Shown here: positions 1 to 10,448 of the stretch, one piece after another | How the letters are laid out: each line of letters starts with the position of its first letter | Position numbering within the stretch: position 1 is the stretch's first letter | DNA from: Mariniblastus sp. | Lineage (GTDB): Bacteria; Planctomycetota; Planctomycetia; Pirellulales; Pirellulaceae | Assembly: GCA_022447605.1 (NCBI GenBank) | Contig: JAKVBG010000008.1 | Location: 62,001-126,000 of the forward strand | Direction: 5' to 3' | DNA: 64,000 bases | The notes under the pieces: generated by a model | Databases searched by the model: none | Told to the model about the DNA's origin: nothing | What the model saw: only the letters and a program-made list of their open reading frames with translations | Made by a program: the position numbers and the translations under genes

Positions 1-2000
1 ACGGTCTCAATCGGGTAGGCCCAGATCCCGCCTGGGCGATCCATTGAAAAAGCGATCTGCAGCCCCAGCCACTGGTCGTTTAGGCCAATCCCCGTGACCT
101 TTTGCAGTGCCAGAGGATTGCCCAAATGCCCCAGCACCTGGCCATCTGCCGCCGAGAAAAAGCGGTCCGGCTGATCGGGTGGCAAGCCCGCAAAATTGAA
201 CTCGACGCCAAAATGAAAACAGGCCTCTGGTGGAATTCCCTCCAGGCAGTAATCGATTTTGAGCTCCGACTGACCGTTCTGTAAAGTCATGCACTTGGTC
301 AACTTCAGCGGCACGCCCCAGGCGTTGCCCAGCCGGCTGAGCTGCACCCGCACCTGCCCCGGATCGGTATCCGTCACGAGGTCAAACGGACCATCCGCAA
401 AATCGCCACGCTCCCGGGCCCTCCCCTGGGCGACCGCGTCCAACTCAACACCCTCGTCCCAAAAATGGTCAACCAGACTCTTGGGCTGGCGATGGTCGTA
501 GTGGAGCCGCTGCTCAAGCCCCTCCTGCTTGAAGACGATGCGGTCGTGGATGCTACTCGCCTCGTCGGTTTGCCGATCTTGCCCTGCGCGAACTTTCTGG
601 TGATACGATTCAGGACGGCGTTCGAGGGTGGCCAGCAAGTTGTGGCCCAGGTCGCGCAGGTCGAGCTCGTACATCCGGCCACCGCGGTGAGGAGCAAACC
701 AGGCAACCAGACGGTCATTGGCCAACCTGACTTCATCAAAACCATCAAAATCAAAATCGTCCTCGACCGCTTCCACCCACGGCTGTCCCTCCCGCTGCGC
801 GCGTTCGACCAGACACTCGGCAGCCAGCAGGTTCCGGTAAACCGCATTTCGCAAATGCGGCAGGTAGATCCCGCCAAACGCCCCGTGCCAATAACTGCAA
901 TTGCACTGGCCCCGGTAGAGCAGGTCCCGAGCGCGGTCCAGAACCCGGGCGGGAACCGGCGAGGCGCTGGCTTGTTCAACGAGACGACTGACGTACATCA
1001 TGCGAGCATACATCTCGTTCGACTCGGGGTACTTCACCTTGAAATTTCGCCAGTAACCACCACTTAGAAAAGGCTGTACCCGTGGCCAGCGCTCGTCGGT
1101 CGAAAGGTCCTGGTTCAGCTGGTCAAGCGCCACCTGCTTTTGGACCGGCATCGCCCACTCGTTCATTTCTCGATAACTGGCATCCGGTAGATAAATCTTT
1201 CCCTGCGGCGGCGTGGTATCGACGGCGTCGGCCAACGTGGTCGTCGTCAACCAATCCCGGTTGCTGGTCAGCGCATCAAAAAACGCCCGCAGCCAGCCAT
1301 CCTGATAAACGTGTTTGCGGGTGTCGGGCCAGGTGCCAAACTTTTCGCCATCATCACCAAAAACCAGAACGCCGCCGGGCCGTTGCTCCGCCATCTGGCG
1401 ACAGAATTCGATCGTTCGCTGCGGATCCTGGAAGGGGATCAAATATCGCAGTTTTTCACTGCCCGGAAAAACGCGCAGCGTGTGACCCTCATTCTCGGTA
1501 ATGTAATAACCGGCCAACTGGTCCGGGTTCAGCCCGGCCCGTCGAAAGTGATCGTCATCCAGCACTGTGTACTCGATCTGGGTGCGGGCCAGGTCGGACG
1601 TCAGTTCCGATTCCCAGACCCGCTCTGGTATCCACAAGCCGCGGACAGGACCGCCCAGAGTTTCTCGCAGCCAAGCTGAGTAGCTTTCAATCTGCCCCCG
1701 TCGATCGCGGCCGGGGATCATCGTCAGGATCGGCTCATAGAAGGCACCACCCACCATTTCGATCCGGCCTCGGGAGACGAGGTCCGCCAGACGGGAAAGG
1801 TACTCGGGATGGCAATCGCGCAACCAGACCGCCAGCGAACCACTGGTGTGGAGCGAAAGCCGAAGATGCTCGTAAGGCTCAAACAGGTCGAGGAAAGGGA
1901 GGTAGCTGTCCTGGTAGGCCGCCTCGAGCACCCCCTCGAAATTCCCAATCGGCTGGTGGTTGTGCAAGGCCAGGCAGAGCTTGATCGAAGGCGCTGTCAT
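1..2000 (-). CDS. GH57 alpha-amylase / 4-alpha-glucanotransferase family protein (partial, C-terminus off the left edge)
   Basis: Cytoplasmic glycoside hydrolase of family 57, expected to cleave or transfer alpha-1,4-glucans. About 666 residues are visible with no in-frame stop. Family motifs are in order: HNHQP at residues 13-17, the nucleophile motif GLWIPERVWESE with the likely catalytic Glu at 126, and VFGDDGEKFG with the acid/base Asp at 216 or 217. The last part matches the beta-sandwich domain usual after the barrel in 4-alpha-glucanotransferases. The length already equals a typical family member, so only a few residues should be missing. The ATG at 2000 overlaps the galT stop in an ATGA, which suggests translational coupling. 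Amylase and glucanotransferase cannot be told apart by reading alone. Confidence 0.9.
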   Translation of the reverse strand, partial: MTAPSIKLCLALHNHQPIGNFEGVLEAAYQDSYLPFLDLFEPYEHLRLSLHTSGSLAVWLRDCHPEYLSRLADLVSRGRIEMVGGAFYEPILTMIPGRDRRGQIESYSAWLRETLGGPVRGLWIPERVWESELTSDLARTQIEYTVLDDDHFRRAGLNPDQLAGYYITENEGHTLRVFPGSEKLRYLIPFQDPQRTIEFCRQMAEQRPGGVLVFGDDGEKFGTWPDTRKHVYQDGWLRAFFDALTSNRDWLTTTTLADAVDTTPPQGKIYLPDASYREMNEWAMPVQKQVALDQLNQDLSTDERWPRVQPFLSGGYWRNFKVKYPESNEMYARMMYVSRLVEQASASPVPARVLDRARDLLYRGQCNCSYWHGAFGGIYLPHLRNAVYRNLLAAECLVERAQREGQPWVEAVEDDFDFDGFDEVRLANDRLVAWFAPHRGGRMYELDLRDLGHNLLATLERRPESYHQKVRAGQDRQTDEASSIHDRIVFKQEGLEQRLHYDHRQPKSLVDHFWDEGVELDAVAQGRARERGDFADGPFDLVTDTDPGQVRVQLSRLGNAWGVPLKLTKCMTLQNGQSELKIDYCLEGIPPEACFHFGVEFNFAGLPPDQPDRFFSAADGQVLGHLGNPLALQKVTGIGLNDQWLGLQIAFSMDRPGGIWAYPIET

Positions 2001-3022
2001 GTTCCCTGGCTTCCCGTGTGGCCAGCAGCCTGGCGATTCGATCGCATTCGCTTGGCCGCCGTTTCCGGTGCCACCGGGTTCACCCAGACATCGGTTCCCA
2101 GCTCATACCCGGCGGCGCGTGTCAGGCGGGGAAACAGCTCGACATACCAGCCGACCTCCTGCTGCTCGGCAGTCGGTGCCTGGTGAAACAGGATGTTGTA
2201 AGACGGTTTGTCCAGAACTGTCTCCAGACAGCCGACATACTGTCGAAGTAACAGGCCAAGTTCTGCCAGGGGGGCAGCCGACAGCTCCGGGAAGCGGGTG
2301 CCATGCCGCGGCAGAATCCAGGTTTGAAAGGCATGACGACTGGCATAGGGACAGATGACGGTAAAGTGATCCGTTTGTTCGACCACCCGGACTTGTCGAT
2401 CCGCTTCCCACTCGAGCAAGGACCGCAGCAGTGGACGACCGTGCTGGCTGTTGTATTGTTCATGCAGTTTAACGCGGCGGTGGACATATGGGCTGGCAAA
2501 CGGCGATGCCATGATCTGCAGGTGGACATGTCCCAGTGAAGCACCAGCGTCCAGGCCGCAGTTCATGAAGATCATGACGTGCTTGATGGCGGGGTTGCTG
2601 GCCAATTGCCGATTGCGATGTTGGCACGCTTTCATGGCGATGATCGCCTCGTCGCATGTCAGTTCCGAAAAGCTGGAAACATGCCGGGGGGAAGGGACCA
2701 CGATCTCCTGGGTGCCATCGGTGTCAAACGAGGCGTAGGGACCACCCGCAGCGACCTGGGGCGATTCGGCCAGTGATGGGTACTTGTTGGGAACGATTCG
2801 CGTCAACCATGTTTCACGACCGCCCGACCCGCTGAGCACTTCGCCGTCGTCTCCAAAGGCGACTACCTGGGAAGGCGTTTCGTCTTCATTACCACGGCAG
2901 AAGGGACAGAGGATCTGCTGCTGAACTTCCTGGCTGGATGTAAACTCCATCGGTCGCTCCCGACGGCGGCGGGCAATCGCCACCCAGCAGCCAAACACCG
3001 GATCAAATCGTAAATCTGCCAT
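1997..3022 (-). CDS. galT: Galactose-1-phosphate uridylyltransferase family protein
   Basis: Nucleotidyltransferase of the GalT branch of the HIT superfamily, expected to exchange UDP-glucose and galactose-1-phosphate or a related pair. With the start MADLRFDPVFG it is 341 residues, a normal length. CPFC at 39-42 fits the zinc-binding Cys pair. The active-site triad motif reads GHVHLQ (His165, His167, Gln169), where classical GalT has HPHxQ, so a related sugar-phosphate nucleotidyltransferase is possible. The open frame runs upstream to 3166, but similarity to GalT begins at 3022; an ATG at 3049 is an alternative. It overlaps the downstream GH57 gene by 2 nt, linking it to glucan or hexose-phosphate metabolism. 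Confidence 0.85.
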   Translation of the reverse strand: MADLRFDPVFGCWVAIARRRRERPMEFTSSQEVQQQILCPFCRGNEDETPSQVVAFGDDGEVLSGSGGRETWLTRIVPNKYPSLAESPQVAAGGPYASFDTDGTQEIVVPSPRHVSSFSELTCDEAIIAMKACQHRNRQLASNPAIKHVMIFMNCGLDAGASLGHVHLQIMASPFASPYVHRRVKLHEQYNSQHGRPLLRSLLEWEADRQVRVVEQTDHFTVICPYASRHAFQTWILPRHGTRFPELSAAPLAELGLLLRQYVGCLETVLDKPSYNILFHQAPTAEQQEVGWYVELFPRLTRAAGYELGTDVWVNPVAPETAAKRMRSNRQAAGHTGSQGT

Positions 3023-3162
3023 GCTTCCCAGCCTGAATTGCGAGGTCATCTCTCGTTCAGTCGATGTGGTTATTATAGCCGATGTCGGGAAGTCGGGCGC
3101 AGCCTCGTCACTCGGCCGGGGGCGATGGGGCAGCTGAACCTGTACGCCGCCCAGATGGCCCG

Positions 3163-3981
3163 TCACCCTTCAGAAGGCGAGAGGGGGAGCATCCCCTCAA
3201 TGGCAGCAGCAATTTCAAGCCGCATCGCTGCCAGGTCCAGGTGGGGCAGATGGAGACGGGCACCCTCAAACTCGATCGACGGAACAACACCGCCTGGCTG
3301 ATGGCAGAGGACCAGCAACTTGGCCGTCTCCAGGGCTCGGTGGGCGTCTGTCGGGCCCCGCCAGATGACTTGCCACTGCCCCGGGTCCAGTTCAACCGCT
3401 TCATCCGTATCTCTTCCCGCGAGCTGAATCTGCCTGTTTTCAAACGATCGAGCCAATTGGTCAAACCAATCGCCGCCAGGTCGCGGTTCATGACCGACCA
3501 CCACAATCCGGTTGCTGCGACGGTCGAGGTGCCCCAGCAACTGCTCAATGGTACAGCCGCAGAGAGGATGCTTCATTTCACCCGCAATTTCGACCGACGG
3601 CTGCAGGACAAATCGGCGGCAGGCCATGCGGGGATGGGGAATCGTGAGTGCTTCCGATTCGATTCGCTGCTGATCGTACAGCAACAGGTCAAGGTCGGCC
3701 GTCCGACTCCCCCAACGCTCTCTTCGCACTCTCCCGAGATCGGCTTCAATCCCCAGAAGTTTTTGGTGGAGTTCAACGGCCGGCAATTTCGTCACACAGC
3801 GAATGGCAGCATTCAGATAGGGCGCCTGTCCGGGCGGACCGCCCACGGGCAAGGTCTCAAGCGGCTGGCTCACCCGAACGCGCCGAACCCCGGGCACTGC
3901 CTGAAGCAGGTCGGTCACCTGCGACAGCCGCGCCGAGCGGTCGCCCAAGTTCGAGCCAAATGAAATCAGGCAGTCTGGCAT
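3163..3981 (-). CDS. folK: 2-amino-4-hydroxy-6-hydroxymethyldihydropteridine pyrophosphokinase (HPPK) with a C-terminal extension
   Basis: Folate biosynthesis: transfers pyrophosphate from ATP to 6-hydroxymethyl-7,8-dihydropterin. The first ~150 residues are clear HPPK: LISFGSNLGDR near the N-terminus, the pterin-region GPPGQAPYLNA, ERWGSRTADLDLLLYD (the Asp pair binds magnesium) and IPHPRM. A further ~120 residues follow that I do not recognise, beginning around RIVVVGHEPRPGGDW. Usual HPPKs have ~160 residues, so this is a two-part protein of 272. I chose the ATG at 3981 because the family N-terminus starts there; an ATG at 4017 would add 12 residues. There is no folP or folB next to it; the gap to galT is 140 nt. 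Confidence 0.85.
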   Translation of the reverse strand: MPDCLISFGSNLGDRSARLSQVTDLLQAVPGVRRVRVSQPLETLPVGGPPGQAPYLNAAIRCVTKLPAVELHQKLLGIEADLGRVRRERWGSRTADLDLLLYDQQRIESEALTIPHPRMACRRFVLQPSVEIAGEMKHPLCGCTIEQLLGHLDRRSNRIVVVGHEPRPGGDWFDQLARSFENRQIQLAGRDTDEAVELDPGQWQVIWRGPTDAHRALETAKLLVLCHQPGGVVPSIEFEGARLHLPHLDLAAMRLEIAAAIEGMLPLSPSEG

Positions 3982-4798
3982 AGCGAGTCGATTCGGCTGG
4001 CGCACAAAACAGATCACAGCGCAACAAAAAACGACGTCAGGCTTCCTAGCCTAGGCGTCGCTTGATTAACGGGTATTGTTGCCAATCCGCGTTAATGTTG
4101 TAACGGAGTCTGGTAACCATCCTGGTTTACCGTGGATGGCAAACAACCACCTCTTTTTAAAAGAGTTAAGTCGCACGATTTCCTTATACTTGCCACCTCT
4201 TACCGTCACCGCACAAAACCGGGTGAGGAGTCCGATCCACAACGTTGCACGTTGTCGACTATCGTTTCCCTCGGTCGCCGCCACCCAAATTCGTGGATTC
4301 CGAGCTGGCTGCGGCACTCTTGTTAGTCGCTCAGGTTGATTTAGCCGCAGACGAAACATTGTTCTCAAGAGAAACACACCGCTACTCCTGGGCTGGCCAG
4401 GGCTCTTGGTCCATCATGTTTAATATGAATGCAAACTGCGATAGAAGCAGGTGATCGATTGAGTTTTCATGTTTCGTATGGGCCATTTTGTGATCCCCGG
4501 TTCAATTGTCAACTAACGTGTTGACAATTTTTCCATTTCATTTTTTTTCACCAAAACTGGTTGACGTATCTCGCCGGCCGGGTTCCTTTTTCTTATGTCA
4601 AAAGTAAAGCTATTTGTGTTTTTGATTTTGAGAACGGGCTTCTTTCCGTCGTCAACCCCTCAATAGATGCTTAATCTTTCGATCAAAAAAAGTTTTTTTC
4701 CATAGACGGCTAATAGCGCCGAATTAAATTACGGGTGTTGAAAAGATAAGAGGTTTTTATAATTCACCGCTATCACTTTTGAATGCTGGAGTCGATTC
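3982..4798. other. Intergenic region between divergent folK and def
   Basis: About 800 nt with no convincing gene; the open frames on either strand lack family-like sequence and ribosome-binding sites. It becomes AT-rich from about 4500, with several T-runs. It should carry the promoters of folK (leftward) and def-fmt (rightward). The only distinct element I see is the perfect 10-bp inverted repeat at 4504-4529, listed separately. Confidence 0.6.
4504..4529. promoter_or_regulatory. Perfect inverted repeat, possible operator or terminator
   Basis: Arms AATTGTCAAC (4504-4513) and GTTGACAATT (4520-4529) are exactly complementary around a 6-nt centre, followed by a T-rich stretch. The right arm contains TTGACA (4521-4526), a perfect -35 hexamer, but no good -10 follows at 16-18 nt. 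It could be a repressor site over a promoter or a weak terminator; nothing in the sequence decides between them. Confidence 0.45.
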
Positions 4799-5377
4799 TT
4801 GGAGATCGTCTACTATCCACACCCGACTTTGCGGTACCCGTCTAAAACGGTCCGTCGGGTTGACCGTGAATTGCGATCGATCGTCCGCGAGATGTTTGAA
4901 TTGATGTACGATGCGCGGGGGATCGGACTGGCGGCCAACCAGGTCGACTTGCCCCTTCAGCTGTTTGTCGTAAACGCCAGTGGTGACCCGGAGGGCGGGG
5001 AAGAGCTGGTGTTTGTGAACCCGGTGATTGACCAACCAAAAGGGTCCGGCGTCTCGGAAGAAGGCTGCCTGAGCATTCCCGGGGTCCACGCCGACGTGAA
5101 CCGGCCCAGCCAGGTTCATGTCACGGCCTACGATTTGGAAGGAAACGAAATCGACACCGTGGTCGATGGCCTGTTGGCCAGGGTGATTCAACATGAATAC
5201 GACCACCTGCAAGGCGTTCTGTTCATTGACCGAATCAGCGACTCCGCGAAAAAACAGGTGGCCTCTGAGCTGGAGGCTTTCGAGTTCGAGTTCCAAAGCC
5301 AGCGAGCGGCCGACAAGATTCCGGACGAACAGGCCGTCCATAAACGACTGGCCGAGATCGAATCTCGCTATTGCTGA
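4799..5377 (+). CDS. def: Peptide deformylase
   Basis: Removes the formyl group from the initiator methionine of new proteins. All three metal-site motifs are present: GIGLAANQ at 41-48, EEGCLS with the metal-ligand Cys at 90, and QHEYDH with His132, Glu133 and His136. The length of 192 residues is normal, with a short tail beyond the usual end. The start is TTG at 4799, preceded by GGAG at a spacing of 7 nt; there is no ATG before the conserved region. fmt follows 82 nt downstream on the same strand, the common pairing of formylation and deformylation genes. Confidence 0.96.
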   Translation: MEIVYYPHPTLRYPSKTVRRVDRELRSIVREMFELMYDARGIGLAANQVDLPLQLFVVNASGDPEGGEELVFVNPVIDQPKGSGVSEEGCLSIPGVHADVNRPSQVHVTAYDLEGNEIDTVVDGLLARVIQHEYDHLQGVLFIDRISDSAKKQVASELEAFEFEFQSQRAADKIPDEQAVHKRLAEIESRYC

Positions 5378-5459
5378 GAGCGGCAGTTAACGGGAAACTC
5401 CGCGCGGGAAACTCCCCGCAGGAAATTCCCCTGGAAAACATGATGGGAAACCACCGACG

Positions 5460-6416
5460 ATGCGAATTGTAGTCTTTGGTACCGGGCCATTTGCAACGCC
5501 ATCGTTCGCCTGGATCAACCAGTCGTGCCATCAAGTTGTGGGGGTGGTCACCCGCCCGATTCGGGATTCGGGAAAACGCCGCAAGACGGCAGAAAATCCG
5601 GTTCGTGATCTGGCCGAGTCCCTGGGGTTGCCAATCCTCTCTCCGTTCGATGTGAATTCGGCCGATGCCATTCGGCAATTGGCCGAGTTACAACCTGACC
5701 TGTTTTTCGTTTGTGATTACGGACAGATTCTGTCAGGCGAATGCCTGGCCGCATCACGGCTGGGTGGCATCAACCTGCACGGCTCATTGCTACCCAAGTA
5801 CCGCGGTGCGGCACCCGTCAACTGGGCCGTCTACCACGGTGAGACGGAGACAGGGGTCACGGTCATTCATATGTCGACGAAGCTGGATGCGGGGCCCTGC
5901 TTGGTCGCCAACCAGCTGACCATCGGCGCCGATGAAACGGCTGAGCAGCTGGAACCGAGGCTGGCTGAGCTGGGTGTCAACGCCGTCTCAAGGGCCGTGC
6001 AAGTTCTCGATGACTGGGACGGCCATTCGGCCATCGGCATACCGCAGGACGCCGGGCAGGCAAGTCGGGCCCCGCGGCTGAAGAAACCGGACGGCCTGAT
6101 CGACTGGGCCCAGCCTGCCGAGCAGATTTTCAACCAGGTCCGGGCCTTCCAGCCCTGGCCCGGCTCGTTCAGCCAATGGCAGGGCCAGCAGCGGGCCCCG
6201 CTGAGGGTTATTCTCCACCAGGTTGCCTGCGTCGAGTCGCGGGGAGGCCTGCCGGGCGAAGTCGTCGCCGCCGATCCAGGGCAACTGGTCGTGCAGACAG
6301 GGCAGGGCGGGCTGCGACTTTTATCCCTGCAGCCCGCGGGAAAACGGAAGATGGATGGCGAGGCCTTTATCCGGGGCTACCAGCCGCAACCTGGAGACCT
6401 GTTCGGCCCATCCTGA
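5460..6416 (+). CDS. fmt: Methionyl-tRNA formyltransferase
   Basis: Formylates Met-tRNA(fMet) with 10-formyl-tetrahydrofolate. It has the Rossmann start MRIVVFGTGPFATPSF, the catalytic segment INLHGSLLPKYRGAAP with Asn105 and His107, and TKLDAG with the third catalytic residue Asp143. Its 318 residues match the family, including the C-terminal OB-fold domain that holds the tRNA acceptor. It is probably cotranscribed with def, and meets the Gly-rich protein gene (stop at 6467) head-on with only 50 nt between them and no clear terminator. Confidence 0.96.
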   Translation: MRIVVFGTGPFATPSFAWINQSCHQVVGVVTRPIRDSGKRRKTAENPVRDLAESLGLPILSPFDVNSADAIRQLAELQPDLFFVCDYGQILSGECLAASRLGGINLHGSLLPKYRGAAPVNWAVYHGETETGVTVIHMSTKLDAGPCLVANQLTIGADETAEQLEPRLAELGVNAVSRAVQVLDDWDGHSAIGIPQDAGQASRAPRLKKPDGLIDWAQPAEQIFNQVRAFQPWPGSFSQWQGQQRAPLRVILHQVACVESRGGLPGEVVAADPGQLVVQTGQGGLRLLSLQPAGKRKMDGEAFIRGYQPQPGDLFGPS

Positions 6417-6466
6417 ATTGGGAACCGCGCTGACAGGTGATCAACCATTTCCCGGCAACTACCGGC

Positions 6467-7492
6467 CTAGCGTGCGCCGCCGCCGCCGCCCACTCCAAAG
6501 CTGGGCAGGTTGCTAGGTCGGTTGAGCGGTTGACCGAAATAAGCACGCGACGAAGGGGGGCGCCACTCCGATTGCTGGGCATTGTTGGTTTGGCCACCGT
6601 TGGACTGGGCCCGCGTAAAGCGTCGGTAAATGTTGTAAGCACCCTGGTCCTGGCGCTCCAGATCCTCCGCATTGGCGGCTGTGAACTTCGAAGTGACACC
6701 GATCGACAGCTCGATATCACTGTTGTTGAGCTGTTGAGGGAACAGGTCGATGTACTCCCCCAGTTCTGGCATCCGGTTCTTCAGGGAAGCCAGTTCCTTG
6801 GGACCATACTGTTTCGTGATTTCGATGTAGATCCCTTGTTGTGGGTCTTCCACGATCTTGATTTTGCGAGACGACTCCTCAACTTCGATCGTCCTCACGC
6901 CATTGACTACCGAAACCCGGGGGCCACTGTTGGAAGAAAAGCCACCCGCATTGCCAGAGGTCGAGGCGGGCTGATTCCCTCGGAAATTGCCGCCACCACC
7001 GCCGAAGCCGCCTCCGCCGCCACCGAAGCCGCCACCGCCGCCACCGCCGCCGAAGCCGCCGCCGCCGAAGCCACCGCCGCCAAAGCCACCGCCTGGGGCA
7101 GCACCAGCGCCACCGCCGTTGTTGCGAGGACGGTTATTGGCCGCTGGAAAGTTGCCGCCGTTTGCGCCGGCAGCTGTTGGAGGTCCGCCCAGGTCGAGGC
7201 CGAGCATGTGGTCGCTCGTGACGACCGGTCGCTTGTACGGTCTTGGTTCGTAAGGCCGTTCGTATGGCGTGTATCTCTCGTAAGGGTTCTCGCGACCGTA
7301 ACCACGATTGTCATCCTGACCTTGTTGCTGATCCGTTTGCTGGCCTGCCTGCTGGCCTGCCTGCTGTCGGGGCACGTCGTCCCCTTCAGGGCGAACCGAC
7401 TGCCCTTGGCCCTGCGCGCTCAGATGAGCAATGGGGCAGATGGTGAAAACAAGCAGGGCAGACGTGCTGATCAGAATCTGGATCGATTTCAT
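6467..7492 (-). CDS. Secreted Gly-rich low-complexity protein, function unknown
   Basis: I do not recognise a family. The ATG at 7492 has a GAGGG ribosome-binding site and gives a Sec signal peptide (MKSIQILISTSALLVFT...LSAQ) on a protein of 341 residues. After it come a Gln-rich stretch, a Tyr/Arg/Pro-rich stretch (PYERYTPYERPYEPRPYKRP), a long glycine-rich run of FGGGG units, and a more ordered C-terminal part of about 150 residues containing VNGVRTIEVEESSRKIKIVED. It ends with FGVGGGGGAR. Its make-up suggests an exported, possibly matrix or surface protein; that is inference. The longer frame to 7618 is rejected because the signal peptide would be buried. Confidence 0.75.
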   Translation of the reverse strand: MKSIQILISTSALLVFTICPIAHLSAQGQGQSVRPEGDDVPRQQAGQQAGQQTDQQQGQDDNRGYGRENPYERYTPYERPYEPRPYKRPVVTSDHMLGLDLGGPPTAAGANGGNFPAANNRPRNNGGGAGAAPGGGFGGGGFGGGGFGGGGGGGGFGGGGGGFGGGGGNFRGNQPASTSGNAGGFSSNSGPRVSVVNGVRTIEVEESSRKIKIVEDPQQGIYIEITKQYGPKELASLKNRMPELGEYIDLFPQQLNNSDIELSIGVTSKFTAANAEDLERQDQGAYNIYRRFTRAQSNGGQTNNAQQSEWRPPSSRAYFGQPLNRPSNLPSFGVGGGGGAR

Positions 7493-7788
7493 GGTTTCCC
7501 TCGAATGATAGACATGACTCGCTGAGGTATTGTACCTCCTGTTTCCCGGCCTGTCGCTTGGAAAATGGACCGGATCAAGGTGGGCTGGCGCAAAAGGGGC
7601 AGATTTTGCAGGGGACAATCCGCTGAAAAGCTATCGCAACGGTCAATTATTACATGTTAAACTGGGCCGTAACCGGCCAGGTCCCCCGGAGTCCGTGTCT
7701 GCTTTTTCCTGCACAAAGAGCGGCCCCGACTGGACAGCCAGCCGGGCGAACCCGCATCCCAAGCCACGAATCGATTGCCTAACGATCC

Positions 7789-9219
<1,431 letters not shown>

Positions 9220-9253
9220 TACCACCAACCTGCCCCCCACCCCGGAGCGACTG

Positions 9254-10417
9254 ATGCATCTTCTGTCCAGCCGACCGACCCGACGCCGGTTTCTCGAGGC
9301 TTCTGCCGCGCTATCCACGTTGGCCTTCAGTCCGCTCGCCTGGAGAGACCAAAATCAAACGGACGAGATCACCTGGTACAACGCGCAAGAGTGGGGCGTG
9401 GAAGGGAAGGGCTTTGCTGATACGGCCCGCTACTATGACCGGCTACCGGCGCGAGCCGAGGCGCAAGTGCGCAAGGCGGTGTGGGACCTGAGTCGGCATT
9501 CGTCCGGCATGAGCACCCGTTTCAAAACCAATGCCCGTTCGATCCATGTCCGGTATCGATTGTCCAGCCAACAACTGGCCATGCCTCATATGCCGGCCAC
9601 CGGGGTCAGCGGAGTCGACCTGTACGCCCGCGATGAGGCTTCCGGCGGCGCCCAGGACCTGCCTGGCCGTTGGCGGTGGGCCGCCGTGGCCATGCCCCGA
9701 TCTCAGGAAGTCAGCACGCGGCTGATCCGACTCATTCGTCCGCGGGCCAATGATGCAGCGCGGGACTACCTGTTGTACCTGCCCCTTTATAATGGAATCG
9801 AGTCGCTCGAAATCGGAGTCGACAAGCAGGCGCAATTCACAGGGGTTGCCCCTCGGCCGGAAAAACCGATCGTGTTCTACGGGACCTCCATCATGCATGG
9901 CGCCTGCGCCTCGAGGCCCGGCATGTCGATCTCCTCCATCCTGGGCCGCCGACTCGATCGACCCGTGATCAATCTCGGCTTTTCCGGCAACGGGACGATG
10001 GAGACCTCGGTCGGCGAGTTCCTGGTCGAACTCGACCCGGCCATCTACGTGATCGATTGCCTGCCCAACATGAACGCTCAGCAAGTCAAAGAGCGCTGCC
10101 AGGCGCTGGTTGACCAGCTGCGCCAAAAGCGCCCCAAGACACCAATCCTGCTGGTGGCCGACCGGGTCAATGCGGGGGCCTGGTTGCGAACAGGAAGCGA
10201 GGAGTTTCACCAAGGCAACCGCCAGGCGCTGCAAGCCGAGTACCGCCAAATGGTGGCCGAAGGCCGGGACAACCTGCACTACCTGGACGGCCAGGAGCTG
10301 ATTGGCAAAGACGGAGAAGCGACCACGGACGGTTCCCACCCTAGCGATCTGGGCATGGTCCGATATGCCGACGCTTATGAACCCGTACTGCGCCGCCTGT
10401 TGGCCGCGGGCCAATAA
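9254..10417 (+). CDS. Tat-exported SGNH/GDSL-family hydrolase
   Basis: Predicted esterase outside the cytoplasm. The N-terminus has a twin-arginine signal (PTRRRFLEASAALSTLAF). Residues ~200-387 form an SGNH domain: YGTSIMHG with the nucleophile Ser212, INLGFSGNG as the block II glycine, DCLPNMN as block III, and DGSHPSDLG with Asp359 and His362. The region before it, from about residue 40, looks like the beta-rich domain that precedes SGNH domains in carbohydrate esterases. The ATG at 9254 is preceded by GGAG. Removal of acetyl or acyl groups from polysaccharide is a plausible role, but the substrate cannot be read from the sequence. Confidence 0.88.
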   Translation: MHLLSSRPTRRRFLEASAALSTLAFSPLAWRDQNQTDEITWYNAQEWGVEGKGFADTARYYDRLPARAEAQVRKAVWDLSRHSSGMSTRFKTNARSIHVRYRLSSQQLAMPHMPATGVSGVDLYARDEASGGAQDLPGRWRWAAVAMPRSQEVSTRLIRLIRPRANDAARDYLLYLPLYNGIESLEIGVDKQAQFTGVAPRPEKPIVFYGTSIMHGACASRPGMSISSILGRRLDRPVINLGFSGNGTMETSVGEFLVELDPAIYVIDCLPNMNAQQVKERCQALVDQLRQKRPKTPILLVADRVNAGAWLRTGSEEFHQGNRQALQAEYRQMVAEGRDNLHYLDGQELIGKDGEATTDGSHPSDLGMVRYADAYEPVLRRLLAAGQ

Positions 10418-10448
10418 GCAACCGCACCGGCCGACAGGCGGGGGCTCG

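Noticed and set aside
6987-7253. Proline-rich open frame
   Set aside because: Shadow of the glycine-rich run in the secreted protein on the other strand.
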